Source: Actinomadura sp. J1-007
GTDB taxonomy: Bacteria; Actinomycetota; Actinomycetes; Streptosporangiales; Streptosporangiaceae
DNA: 64,000 nucleotides
Assembly (NCBI RefSeq): GCF_009793335.1
Contig: NZ_WING01000002.1
Location: 744,001-808,000, forward strand
Reading direction: 5' to 3'
A program made the translations under genes and the position numbers. Of this stretch, positions 35,815 to 44,144 are shown piece after piece; position 1 is the stretch's first letter, and each line of letters begins with the position of its first letter. The notes beneath the pieces were generated by a model that worked only from the letters and a program-made list of their open reading frames with translations, was not told the origin of the DNA and made no database searches.

Positions 35815-36869
35815 GGCGGCTCCTCTCCGGTTCGTACGGCTCGTCCCTGTGGTTCGATCCTGTCACGCTGCGCTGGGCGCCCGCCACCGGCGGGGCGTTC
35901 GCCGGAAGCGATGATCGCCGGCCGCCCGGCGGCGTCAGGACTCGGGGGCCTCGGGCGGCGTGCGGGCCCGAGCGTGGCGCCCGCGCAGGCGACGATCACG
36001 CAGCAGATCGCGGCCCACTGGCGGCCCGTCAGCACCTCGCCGAGCAGCGCCACGCCGACGAGCGCGGCGACGGCCGGCTCCAGGCTCATCAGGATGCCGA
36101 AGACCTGGGCGGGCATCCGCCGCAGGGCCTCCAGCTCCAGCGAGTAGGGGATCACCGACGACAGCAGGCCCACGCCGAGGCCGATCAGCAGCAGCCGGGG
36201 GTCGAGCAGCGCCGACCCGCCCGTGGTGACGCCGAGCGGCAGGATCGCGATCGTGCCGACGACGCTGGCGAGCGCGAGGCCGGTGGACCCGGAGAAGTGC
36301 CGGCCCGTGGCGGCGCTCAGCAGGATGTAGGCGGCCCAGCAGACCCCGGCGACCAGGGCGAAGCCGACGCCGATCAGGTCGATGCCGCCGCCGCCCTTGG
36401 CGAGCATCACGACCCCCGCGCCCGCGAGCAGGGCCCAGAACGCGTCGCGCGGGCGGCGGGACGCCAGCAGCGACACCGTCAGCGGCCCGAGGAACTCGAC
36501 CGTGACCGCCACGCCCAGCGGGATCCGGGCGAACGACTGGTAGATCGAGAAGTTCATCAGCGCCAGCGCCAGCCCGAACCCGGCGGCGAGTGCCAGGCTG
36601 CGCCGGGAGTGGTCGCGCACCACCGTGCGCAGCGCCCTGCGGCCGATGAACCCGAGCACGAGCGCCGACGTCAGCAGCCGCATGAGCACGACGGCGCTCG
36701 GCGACATCTGGTCGAAGATGTGCTTGGCCATCCCCGCGCCGACCTGGACGGAGACGATGCCGAGCAGGATCAGCGCGGGCGGCGGGACGGAGCCGAGCGA
36801 CAGCGTCCGGGCGCGGCGGGGCGCCCCGCCCGCCGCGCCGTAGGACCCGGGTGCCTCAGCGAGCGCCAC
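35811..36869 (-). CDS. EamA/RhtA-type transporter
   Basis: Drug/metabolite transporter superfamily protein with ten membrane helices in two EamA repeats (NFSIYQSFARIPLGVAVTVE; AAYILLSAATGRHFSG), close to RhtA-like threonine/homoserine exporters. As read it is 352 residues, but the last 45 (after TLGPARRP) look non-coding. One extra base near 35953-35958 would end the protein at 35935 in PPEAPES, the more natural length of about 311. The start is ATG 36869, just after the ABC permease stop on the same strand. Substrate not predictable. Confidence 0.85.
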   Translation of the reverse strand: MALAEAPGSYGAAGGAPRRARTLSLGSVPPPALILLGIVSVQVGAGMAKHIFDQMSPSAVVLMRLLTSALVLGFIGRRALRTVVRDHSRRSLALAAGFGLALALMNFSIYQSFARIPLGVAVTVEFLGPLTVSLLASRRPRDAFWALLAGAGVVMLAKGGGGIDLIGVGFALVAGVCWAAYILLSAATGRHFSGSTGLALASVVGTIAILPLGVTTGGSALLDPRLLLIGLGVGLLSSVIPYSLELEALRRMPAQVFGILMSLEPAVAALVGVALLGEVLTGRQWAAICCVIVACAGATLGPARRPRPPSPDAAGRPAIIASGERPAGGGRPAQRDRIEPQGRAVRTGEEPP

Positions 36870-36872
36870 GTA

Positions 36873-37678
36873 TCACTCCCACTTGAAGAATCGGGCGGCG
36901 AGGGCGAGGCCGGCGGCGGCCCACACCGCGAGGATCAGCAGCGGCCCGCCGGGGAGCGCCGCGCCGTGCTGGAGGACGTCGCGCAGCCCGTCGGCGAGCG
37001 CCGCTATGGGCAGCAGCTCCAGCGCCGAACGTATTCCGCCGGGGAAGTCGTCGAGCGGGAACACCACCCCGCCGACGGCCAGCAGCAGGATGTAGACGAG
37101 GTTGGCCGCGGCGAGCGTCGCCTCGGCGCGCAGCGTTCCCGCCATGAGCAGCCCGAACCCGCTGAACGCGGCGGTGCCGAGCAGCAGGAGCAGCACCGCG
37201 GAGAACGGGTCGCCGTGCGGGTGCCAGCCGAGCGCCAGCGCCACAGCGCAGATCACCGCGGCCTGGATGGCCTCCACCGCGAGCACGGTGAGGGTCTTGG
37301 CGGCGATCAGCCCGCCGCGCGGCAGCGGGGTGGCGCCGAGCCGCTTGAGCACCCCGTAGCGGCGCTCGAAGCCGGTGCCGATCGCCTGCCCGGTGAACGC
37401 GGTGGACATGACCGCGAGGGCGAGGACGCCGGGGGCGAGGAAGTCGACCCGGTCGCCGGGCCCGAGGTCGAGCAGCGACGTGGCGCTGAACAGGGTGAGC
37501 AGGACGACGGGGATGATCAACGTGAGCAGGAGCTGCTCGCCGTTGCGCAGCAGCGTGCGGATCTCGTAGCCGGTCTGGGCGAGGATCATGCGCGGCAGCG
37601 GGACCGCGCCGGGCGCCGGGGCGAGGTCGAGGGGCGCGCGCTCCGGGCGGGCTCCGCGCCCGGCGTCGCGGTGGTCAC
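36873..37678 (-). CDS. ABC-2 type permease, one frameshift near N-terminus
   Basis: Membrane subunit paired with the upstream ATPase. It shows QTGYEIRTLLRNGEQLLLTL and six hydrophobic segments, with the ABC-2 motif RRYGVLKRLGATPLPRGGL. From ATG 37589 it would be 238 residues. However, GTG 37678 overlaps the ATPase stop (GTGA), and adding one base at the G run 37649-37651 joins it in frame through RPERAPLDLAPAPGAVPLPR to that ATG, for 268 residues. I take GTG 37678 as the true start. Such pairs resemble daunorubicin-type (DrrAB) exporters. Confidence 0.85.
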
Positions 37679-38595
37679 GAGCGCAGCTCCCGTCCGGTCA
37701 GTTCGAGGAAGACGTCCTCAAGGGTGCGGCGCTCGATCCGCAGGTCGTCGGCCATGACGCCGTGGGACGCGCACCAGGCGGTCACGGTGGCGAGCAGGCC
37801 GGGGTCGACGCTGCCCTCGATCAGGTAGTGCCCGGCGGGCGACTCCTTGGCGGTGCTGCCGACCGGCAGGGCCGACAGCAGCTCCTCCACGCCGAGGCCG
37901 GGGCGCGCCCGGAAGCGGAGCTGCCGCTCGGCGCCGGTCAGCTCGGCGGGGCTGCCCTCGGCGACGATCCGGCCGTGGTCGACGATCACCACTTGGTCGG
38001 CGAGCCGTTCGGCCTCGTCCATGTGGTGGGTGGTGAGCACCACCGCGACCCCGGCGGCGCGCAGCTCCCCGACCAGCTCCCAGGTGGCGTGCCTGGCCTG
38101 CGGGTCGAGGCCGGTGGTCGGCTCGTCCAGGAACACCAGCTCGGGGCGCCCGACGACCGCGACCGCGAGCGACAGCCGCTGCTGCTGCCCGCCCGACAGC
38201 CGCCGGAACGGCGTGCGGGCCTGCTCGGTGAGGCCGAGCCGGGCGAGCAGCGCGGCCGGGTCGAGCGGGGAGGCGTGGAACGAGGCGACCAGCCGCAGGA
38301 ACTCCCCGGCCCGCGCGGTGCCGGGCACGCCCCCGGACTGCGGCATCACGCCGACGCGGGCCCGCAGCTCCCGGTCGCCCGGGTCGCGGCCGAGGACCCG
38401 GACCGTGCCGGAGTCGGCGCGCCGGAACCCCTCGCAGATCTCGATCGTGGTGGTCTTGCCCGCCCCGTTCGGGCCGAGCATCGCGGTGACCTCGCCCCGG
38501 GCGGCGTGGAAGGACAGCCCGTCCACGGCGGCGGTGGGGCCGTAACGCTTCACCAGCGCGTCGATCTCGACCGCGCCGTCTCCGGGGGGTGCCAT
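37675..38595 (-). CDS. ABC exporter ATPase (DrrA-like)
   Basis: ATPase of 306 residues. Walker A LGPNGAGKTT lies near residue 41, the signature is RRLSGGQQQRLSLAVAV, Walker B is VFLDEPTTGLDPQARHATW, and the switch is TTHHMDEAERLADQVVIVD. After about residue 215 comes the DrrA-type C-terminal domain (RTLEDVFLELTGREL). The ATG at 38595 begins the protein (MAPPGDGAVEIDALVKRYG). The GTGA overlap with the permease shows one operon, continuing into the EamA gene. Confidence 0.93.
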   Translation of the reverse strand: MAPPGDGAVEIDALVKRYGPTAAVDGLSFHAARGEVTAMLGPNGAGKTTTIEICEGFRRADSGTVRVLGRDPGDRELRARVGVMPQSGGVPGTARAGEFLRLVASFHASPLDPAALLARLGLTEQARTPFRRLSGGQQQRLSLAVAVVGRPELVFLDEPTTGLDPQARHATWELVGELRAAGVAVVLTTHHMDEAERLADQVVIVDHGRIVAEGSPAELTGAERQLRFRARPGLGVEELLSALPVGSTAKESPAGHYLIEGSVDPGLLATVTAWCASHGVMADDLRIERRTLEDVFLELTGRELRS

Positions 38596-38705
38596 GAAAC
38601 CGAGTTTAGGGCGGCCCTCCGACAGGTCCGCGCCTGGCCCGGCGGTGCGGACCCGCCGGGCGCCCGGGGCGGCCCGGCGGCCGCGCGCCCGGGTCAGCGC
38701 CCGGT

Positions 38706-38732
38706 CAAATATTTGGACACTAGACACCAAAT
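38706..38732. promoter_or_regulatory. AT-rich palindromes upstream of DUF3040 gene
   Basis: An AT-rich island of about 40 bp holds the perfect palindrome CAAATATTTG (38706-38715) and the overlapping inverted repeat ATTTGG-N10-CCAAAT (38711-38732), between the divergent ABC ATPase and DUF3040 genes. It stands out sharply from the surrounding sequence and is probably a promoter with an operator. Confidence 0.55.
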
Positions 38733-38780
38733 CGGTTAAAACGGTGGCCTGGGGCGGGTGCGCCGCCGTGGGGGGACGAG

Positions 38781-39077
38781 ATGCCGCTGTCGGAGACGGA
38801 GAGCCGGGCGCTGGAACGGCTCGCGCGGCGGACCGCCGCCGAGGATCCCGAGTACGCCCGGCGCCTCGCGGCCTTCGGCGGGTACGAGGCCAGCCCGCTG
38901 GGGCTGCCGTCGGCCTGGACGCTGCTGCCCGTCGTCCTGGCCGTTCTCCTGCTGCTCGCGGTCCTGTTCGCGGCGGCCCTCGCCGGCCACCGCCACACGG
39001 CCCCCTCGCACACCCCCGCCTCCCCGCCGCGCGCGGGCGCCCACGCCCCCGCCGCCCCGATCGCGCCCCACGCCTGA
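38781..39077 (+). CDS. DUF3040 small membrane protein
   Basis: Protein of 98 residues. The N-terminus MPLSETESRALERLARRTAA followed by EDPEYARRL matches the DUF3040 pattern common in actinobacteria. One or two membrane helices occupy about 47-69 (LLPVVLAVLLLLAVLFAAAL). The His/Ala/Pro-rich tail is low complexity. Function unknown. It lies between divergent transport genes with its own AT-rich promoter region upstream. Confidence 0.78.
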   Translation: MPLSETESRALERLARRTAAEDPEYARRLAAFGGYEASPLGLPSAWTLLPVVLAVLLLLAVLFAAALAGHRHTAPSHTPASPPRAGAHAPAAPIAPHA

Positions 39078-39316
39078 CACGGGCGGGGACGGGCGAGCGG
39101 ACGCCCGGGGGCCTTTCTCCCCTTTCCCTCAAGTAGGTGCCAAGGAATTCCCCGCCTTCCGGAAAAGGCAAAAATCGGCCGATGATCTGCTGGTGATAAG
39201 GCGTCCGGGGGCAATGCCGGCCGAGTTTCGGGGGAGGGGTCCCGGGTAATTCCCAGCGTGTCACCCGTGTGCCGTGGTGACCCAACGGGGGCCGTTCACG
39301 TGTCGGGGGGATGCGC

Positions 39317-40741
39317 ATGGGAGAGCCCGCATCGCCGCCACCGGACGCGGGGGAGCTCACCCGGGCGGGGACGGGGCGCCCCCCGGGCGAGGGCCATGCC
39401 GCGAGCGGCGGCAGGCTGGGCATGCCCGCGGCGACGTCCCTGGTCATCGGCAACATCGTCGGCACGGGGATCTTCCTGCTGCCGGCCTCCCTCGCGGCGA
39501 TCGGCACCATCAGCTTCCTGGTGATGATCGTCACGACGCTCGCCGCCGTCGCGCTCGCGATCGTGTTCGGAAGGCTCGGCGCGCGCCTTCCGTCGAGCGG
39601 CGGCCCTTACGCGTACGCGCGCCAGGCTTTCGGGGAATTCGCGGGTTTCTGGACGGCGTGGTCGTTCTGGCTGACGGCCTGGGGCGGGAACGCGGGAATC
39701 GCGGTCGCCTGGGTCGGCTACGTCAATTACTTCCTGCACTGGAACGGCACGGCCGGGCAGATCGCCGTCGGCCTCGTCGGCGTCTGGGTGCCGGCGCTGA
39801 TCAACCTCGGCGGCGTGCGCAACGTCGGGGTGTTCCAGCTCGTCACCACGGTGCTGAAGTTCGTCCCGCTGATCTTCGTGGCGCTGGTCGGCCTGTTCTT
39901 CATGTCGTCGGACAACTTCGGGCCGTTCAACGCCGAGGGCGGCTCGCTGTGGGACTCGGTCTGGCTGGCGGCCGGGCTGATCCTGTTCATCTACTCCGGC
40001 ATGGAGAGCGTGACCATCGTCGCCGAGCGGGTCCGGGACCCGGAGCGCAACATCGGCCGGGCCGGGCTCTGCGGCGTCGTCGCCTGCGGGCTGATGTACC
40101 TGCTGGCGACCGTGGCGATCTTCGGGACCGTCCCGCACGGCCAGCTCGTCGGCTCCACCGCCCCGTTCGCCGACGCGATCAACAACATGTTCGGCGGGAG
40201 CGGCTGGGGCGGGGTGATGGCGGCCTGCGCGGTCGCGTCCGGGATCGGGGCGCTGAACGGCTGGACGATGCTCGTCGCCGAGATGCCGATGGCGGCGGCG
40301 CGCGACGGCCTGTTCCCGGCGGGCTTCGCCCGGCTGTCGCGCCGGGGCGCGCCGGTGCTCGGCATCCTGGTCGGCGCGGCGCTGACCTCGCTGATGCTGC
40401 TGTTCGCGTACGCGTCGGAGAACACGTTCAACACGATCCTGCTGTTCGCCTCGTTCACCACCGCGATCCCGTACTTCTTCTCCGCGGCGGCGCAGCTCTA
40501 CTGGCTCGTCACGGGAGGCCGCGGCGTCGACCGGGGACGGATGGCGCGGGACCTGGCGATGGCCGTCGCGGCGCTGTTGTTCGCGTTCGCGATCGTGTAC
40601 GGCTCCGGCGAGGAGGCCGTGATGCTGGGCGTCCTCGCGATGCTCGTCGGCGTCCCGGTCTACATCTGGACCAAGGCCCGGCGCGGCGAGTTCGGCCCGA
40701 GCGAGCGGCGGCCCGCCTCCCCGGCCGACCCGGGCTCCTGA
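39317..40741 (+). CDS. APC-family amino acid transporter (arginine/ornithine-type)
   Basis: Membrane transporter of about 474 residues with 12 helices. The APC signature TSLVIGNIVGTGIFLLPASL lies near residue 40, then SSGGPYAYARQAFGEFAGFW, with EMPMAAARDGLFP further on. It is of the AdiC/ArcD/PotE-like antiporter branch. Placed 70 bp before arcA, it probably imports arginine in exchange for ornithine. Two in-frame ATGs occur at 39311 and 39317; the second has correct spacing to GGGGGG and is preferred. Confidence 0.88.
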   Translation: MGEPASPPPDAGELTRAGTGRPPGEGHAASGGRLGMPAATSLVIGNIVGTGIFLLPASLAAIGTISFLVMIVTTLAAVALAIVFGRLGARLPSSGGPYAYARQAFGEFAGFWTAWSFWLTAWGGNAGIAVAWVGYVNYFLHWNGTAGQIAVGLVGVWVPALINLGGVRNVGVFQLVTTVLKFVPLIFVALVGLFFMSSDNFGPFNAEGGSLWDSVWLAAGLILFIYSGMESVTIVAERVRDPERNIGRAGLCGVVACGLMYLLATVAIFGTVPHGQLVGSTAPFADAINNMFGGSGWGGVMAACAVASGIGALNGWTMLVAEMPMAAARDGLFPAGFARLSRRGAPVLGILVGAALTSLMLLFAYASENTFNTILLFASFTTAIPYFFSAAAQLYWLVTGGRGVDRGRMARDLAMAVAALLFAFAIVYGSGEEAVMLGVLAMLVGVPVYIWTKARRGEFGPSERRPASPADPGS

Positions 40742-40810
40742 CATGCCCGCCCGCGCGGGCGGCGGCACCTCTCCGGCGCGCGCCGGGGGCTCCTAGGAGG
40801 TAGGCAGACG

Positions 40811-42052
40811 ATGTCCTTCAACGTCCGGTCCGAGGTGGGGCGGCTCCGGCAGGTCCTGGTGCACCGCCCGGAGCTGTCCCTGAAACGGCTCACCCCGTCC
40901 AACGCGGCGGGCCTGCTGTTCGACGACGTGCTGTGGGTGCAGCGCGCGGGCGAGGAGCACGACGAGTTCCGCGAGGTCCTCGCGGCCCGGGGCGTACGGG
41001 TCAGCCTGCTGCTCGACCTGCTGCGCGAGACGGTCGAGATCCCCGAGGCCCGCCGGCACATCCTCGACTACGTCGCCGACCCGCACTGGTTCGGGCCGCT
41101 CGCGACCGACGCGATCCGCAACGCGTTCGACGCCATGGACACCCGCGAGCTCGGCTCGTTCCTCATCGGCGGCATCACCAAGCGCGAGCTGCTGGACCGG
41201 ATCGAGGAGCCGAAGTCGATCGCGTTCCACTCGATCGGCATGGACGAGTTCGTCATGCCGCCGCTGCCGAACCACCTGTTCACCCGCGACACGTCCTGCT
41301 GGGTGTACGACGGCGTGTCGATCAACGCGATGCGCAAGAAGGCGCGGACCCGCGAGACGGTGAACATGGAGGCCGTCTACCGGTGGCACCCGATGTTCGC
41401 CGACGGCTACGGCCGTCCCGAGGCGGGCGGCTACCACGTGTGGAACGAGGGCACCGCGATGGCGCCCGCGACCATCGAGGGCGGCGACGTCCTCGTGATC
41501 GGCAACGGGGCGGTGCTGGTCGGGATGAGCGAGCGCACCCAGCCGCAGGCCGTGGAGATGCTGGCGCAGACGCTGTTCGCCGCGGGGAGCTGCGCGCGGA
41601 TCGTCGCGCTGCGGCTGCCGAGCAAGCGGGCGTTCATGCACCTGGACACGGTGATGACGATGGTCGACCACGGCGTGTTCACCAAGTACGCCGGGATGGG
41701 CATGCTGCCCTCGTTCACCGTCGAGCCGGGCGACACCGACAAGGAGCTGAGGATCACCGACCACCCGCCCGAGGAGATGCACCGGGCCATCGCCGCCGCG
41801 CTCGGGCTCGACGACATCAAGGTGCTGACCGCGACGCAGGACGTGTTCTCCGCCGAGCGCGAGCAGTGGGACGACGGGTCCAACGTCCTCGCGGTCGAGC
41901 CCGGCGTCGTCATCGCCTACGAGCGCAACACCACCACCAACAACCACCTGAGCAGGAACGGCATCGAGGTCCTCACGATCCGGGGCAGCGAGCTCGGCCG
42001 CGGCCGGGGCGGCCCCCGCTGCATGAGCTGCCCGCTCGAACGCGACGCCTGA
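40811..42052 (+). CDS. arcA: Arginine deiminase
   Basis: Guanidino-modifying enzyme, 413 residues, converting arginine to citrulline and ammonia. Substrate and catalytic residues appear in PNHLFTRDTSCWVYDG, ATIEGGDVLVIGNGAVLVGM, FMHLDTVMTMVDHGVF and the C-terminal GGPRCMSCPLE, with catalytic Cys404. The start is ATG 40811, 10 bp after a strong AGGAGG (40796-40801 region). It is followed in order by ornithine carbamoyltransferase and carbamate kinase, giving a complete ATP-yielding arginine deiminase pathway. Confidence 0.96.
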   Translation: MSFNVRSEVGRLRQVLVHRPELSLKRLTPSNAAGLLFDDVLWVQRAGEEHDEFREVLAARGVRVSLLLDLLRETVEIPEARRHILDYVADPHWFGPLATDAIRNAFDAMDTRELGSFLIGGITKRELLDRIEEPKSIAFHSIGMDEFVMPPLPNHLFTRDTSCWVYDGVSINAMRKKARTRETVNMEAVYRWHPMFADGYGRPEAGGYHVWNEGTAMAPATIEGGDVLVIGNGAVLVGMSERTQPQAVEMLAQTLFAAGSCARIVALRLPSKRAFMHLDTVMTMVDHGVFTKYAGMGMLPSFTVEPGDTDKELRITDHPPEEMHRAIAAALGLDDIKVLTATQDVFSAEREQWDDGSNVLAVEPGVVIAYERNTTTNNHLSRNGIEVLTIRGSELGRGRGGPRCMSCPLERDA

Positions 42053-42082
42053 CCGCGGGCCCACCACCGTACGGAGAGCGAC

Positions 42083-43084
42083 ATGGCATTCAACCTTCGC
42101 GGGCGCAGCTACCTGAAGGAGCTGGACTTCACGCCGAGGGAGTTCACGTTCCTCATCGACCTCGCCGCCGAGCTGAAGCGCGCCAAGTACGGCGGCGTCG
42201 AGCGCCCGCGCCTGACCGGCAAGAACATCGCGCTCATCTTCGAGAAGACCTCCACCCGCACCCGCTGCGCGTTCGAGGTCGCCGCGCACGACCAGGGCGC
42301 GCACGTGACGTACCTCGACCCGGCCGGCTCGCAGATCGGCCGCAAGGAGTCGATGAAGGACACCGCGCGGGTGCTCGGCCGGATGTTCGACGCCATCGAG
42401 TACCGGGGGTCCCGGCAGCGGTTCGTCGAGGAGCTGGCCGAGCACTCCGGCGTCCCGGTGTGGAACGGCCTGACCGACGAGTGGCACCCGACGCAGATGC
42501 TCGCCGACGCGCTGACCATGCGGGAGCACAGCGACAAGCCGCTGCGCGAGGTCGCGTTCGCCTACCTCGGCGACGCCCGCAACAACATGGGGCACTCCTA
42601 CGTCGCGGCGGGGGCGCTGCTCGGCATGGACGTCCGCATGGTCGCGCCGAAGGCCCTCTGGCCCGACGAGGACCTGGTCCTCAAGCCCGCGAGGCGGGTC
42701 GCGGAGCGCACCGGCGCGGAGATCACCGTCACCGACGACGTCGCGGCGGGCGTGCGCGGCGCCGACTTCCTCCTCACCGACGTGTGGGTCTCGATGGGCG
42801 AGCCCGACGAGGTGTGGGACGAGCGGATCAGGCTCCTCAGGCCGTACCAGGTCAACGCCGGGGTGCTGCGCGCCACCGGCAACCCGCGGGTGCGGTTCAT
42901 GCACTGCCTGCCCGCTTACCACGACCGCGGGACCGAGGTCGGCGAGGAGGTCTACCAGCGGACGGGCCTGGACGCCCTGGAGGTGACCGACGAGGTCTTC
43001 GAGTCCGACGCCTCGATCGTCTTCGACGAGGCCGAGAACCGGATGCACACGATCAAGGCCATCATGGTCGCCACGCTCGGCTGA
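42083..43084 (+). CDS. arcB: Ornithine carbamoyltransferase (catabolic, ArcB)
   Basis: Enzyme of 333 residues that splits citrulline with phosphate to ornithine and carbamoyl phosphate in this context. The carbamoyl phosphate loop EKTSTRTRCAFE (STRTR at 57-61) and the ornithine-binding MHCLPAYH near residue 272 are conserved, as is DEWHPTQMLAD. Length and internal motifs (GDARNNMGHS, VTDEVF) are of the long ArcB/ArgF form. It begins 30 bp after arcA. The catabolic assignment is from gene order. Confidence 0.94.
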   Translation: MAFNLRGRSYLKELDFTPREFTFLIDLAAELKRAKYGGVERPRLTGKNIALIFEKTSTRTRCAFEVAAHDQGAHVTYLDPAGSQIGRKESMKDTARVLGRMFDAIEYRGSRQRFVEELAEHSGVPVWNGLTDEWHPTQMLADALTMREHSDKPLREVAFAYLGDARNNMGHSYVAAGALLGMDVRMVAPKALWPDEDLVLKPARRVAERTGAEITVTDDVAAGVRGADFLLTDVWVSMGEPDEVWDERIRLLRPYQVNAGVLRATGNPRVRFMHCLPAYHDRGTEVGEEVYQRTGLDALEVTDEVFESDASIVFDEAENRMHTIKAIMVATLG

Positions 43085-43131
43085 GCGGGCGCACGGCCAT
43101 GGGAACGCGGGAGAGCGGGGAGAGGGAGGCC

Positions 43132-44067
43132 ATGCGCGTCGTCGTCGCGCTCGGAGGGAACGCGCTGATGCGGCGGGAGGACAGGCCCGACGCCTCGCTG
43201 CAACGGGCCAACGTGATGGCCGCCGTCAAGTCGCTCGCGCCGCTCGCCGAACGGCACGAGCTGATCGTCACGCACGGGAACGGCCCGCAGGTCGGGGTGC
43301 TGTCGCTGGAGAGCATCAACGACCCGAACCTGACGCGGCCCTACCCGCTGGACACGATCGGCGCCGAGACCCAGGGCATGATCGGCTACTGGCTGCTCCA
43401 GGCCATGCAGAACGCCCTGCCGGGCCGGCAGGTGATGGCGGTGATCAACCAGACGCTGGTCTCGGCGGTGGACCCGGCGTTCGACGACCCGACCAAGTTC
43501 GTCGGGCAGGTCTACACCCGCGACGAGGCCGAGCGGCTGGCCCGCGAGTACGGCTGGCGGATCAAGGCCGACGGGGACCACTGGCGCCGCGTGGTGCCCT
43601 CGCCCGCGCCGCAGCGGGTGATCGAGACGCGGCTGCTGCGCCAGCTCGTCCGGGCCGGGACCGTGGTGATCTGCGCGGGCGGCGGCGGCATCCCCGTCGT
43701 CCGCAACGACGTCGGCCAGCTCGAAGGCGTCGAGGCCGTCGTGGACAAGGACGCGACCGCCGCGCTGCTCGCCGAGACGCTGGAGGCCGACGCCCTGCTC
43801 GTCCTGACGGACGTGACCCGGGTGATGCGCGGCTTCGGCACGCCGCACCAGGAGGAGATCAAGCAGACCACCCCGCACGAGCTGCGCGCCGAGGACTTCC
43901 CGGCCGGGTCGATGGGCCCGAAGGTCGAGGCCGTCACCGGGTTCGTGGAGCGCACCGGGGACATGGCCGCGATCGGCAGGCTCGACCAGTGCGTCCAGAT
44001 CCTGGCCGGCACCGCGGGAACGATCGTCACGCCCAACGCCACCTGGCCGCTGGCCAGCACGCTCTAG
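43132..44067 (+). CDS. arcC: Carbamate kinase
   Basis: Amino-acid-kinase-fold enzyme, 311 residues, transferring phosphate from carbamoyl phosphate to ADP, the ATP-forming step of the arginine deiminase pathway. It has MRVVVALGGNALMRRED, ELIVTHGNGPQVGVL, CAGGGGIPVVR, VVDKDATAALLAETL and the C-terminal GTAGTIVTPNA. ATG 43132 is preferred to ATG 43099 because GAGGGAGG lies just before it. It starts 47 bp after arcB. Confidence 0.95.
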   Translation: MRVVVALGGNALMRREDRPDASLQRANVMAAVKSLAPLAERHELIVTHGNGPQVGVLSLESINDPNLTRPYPLDTIGAETQGMIGYWLLQAMQNALPGRQVMAVINQTLVSAVDPAFDDPTKFVGQVYTRDEAERLAREYGWRIKADGDHWRRVVPSPAPQRVIETRLLRQLVRAGTVVICAGGGGIPVVRNDVGQLEGVEAVVDKDATAALLAETLEADALLVLTDVTRVMRGFGTPHQEEIKQTTPHELRAEDFPAGSMGPKVEAVTGFVERTGDMAAIGRLDQCVQILAGTAGTIVTPNATWPLASTL

Positions 44068-44144
44068 CCACGCACAGGCCCGCCGTCAGGGGCGGGCACG
44101 CCGGAGGCCGAACGCGGCCGACGCAGGACTACGGGGGGAACGCA

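Noticed and set aside
40933..44067. 1044-codon frame running through arcA, arcB and arcC
   Set aside because: It is in frame only with arcC (from 43132); arcA and arcB lie in other frames with full family motifs.
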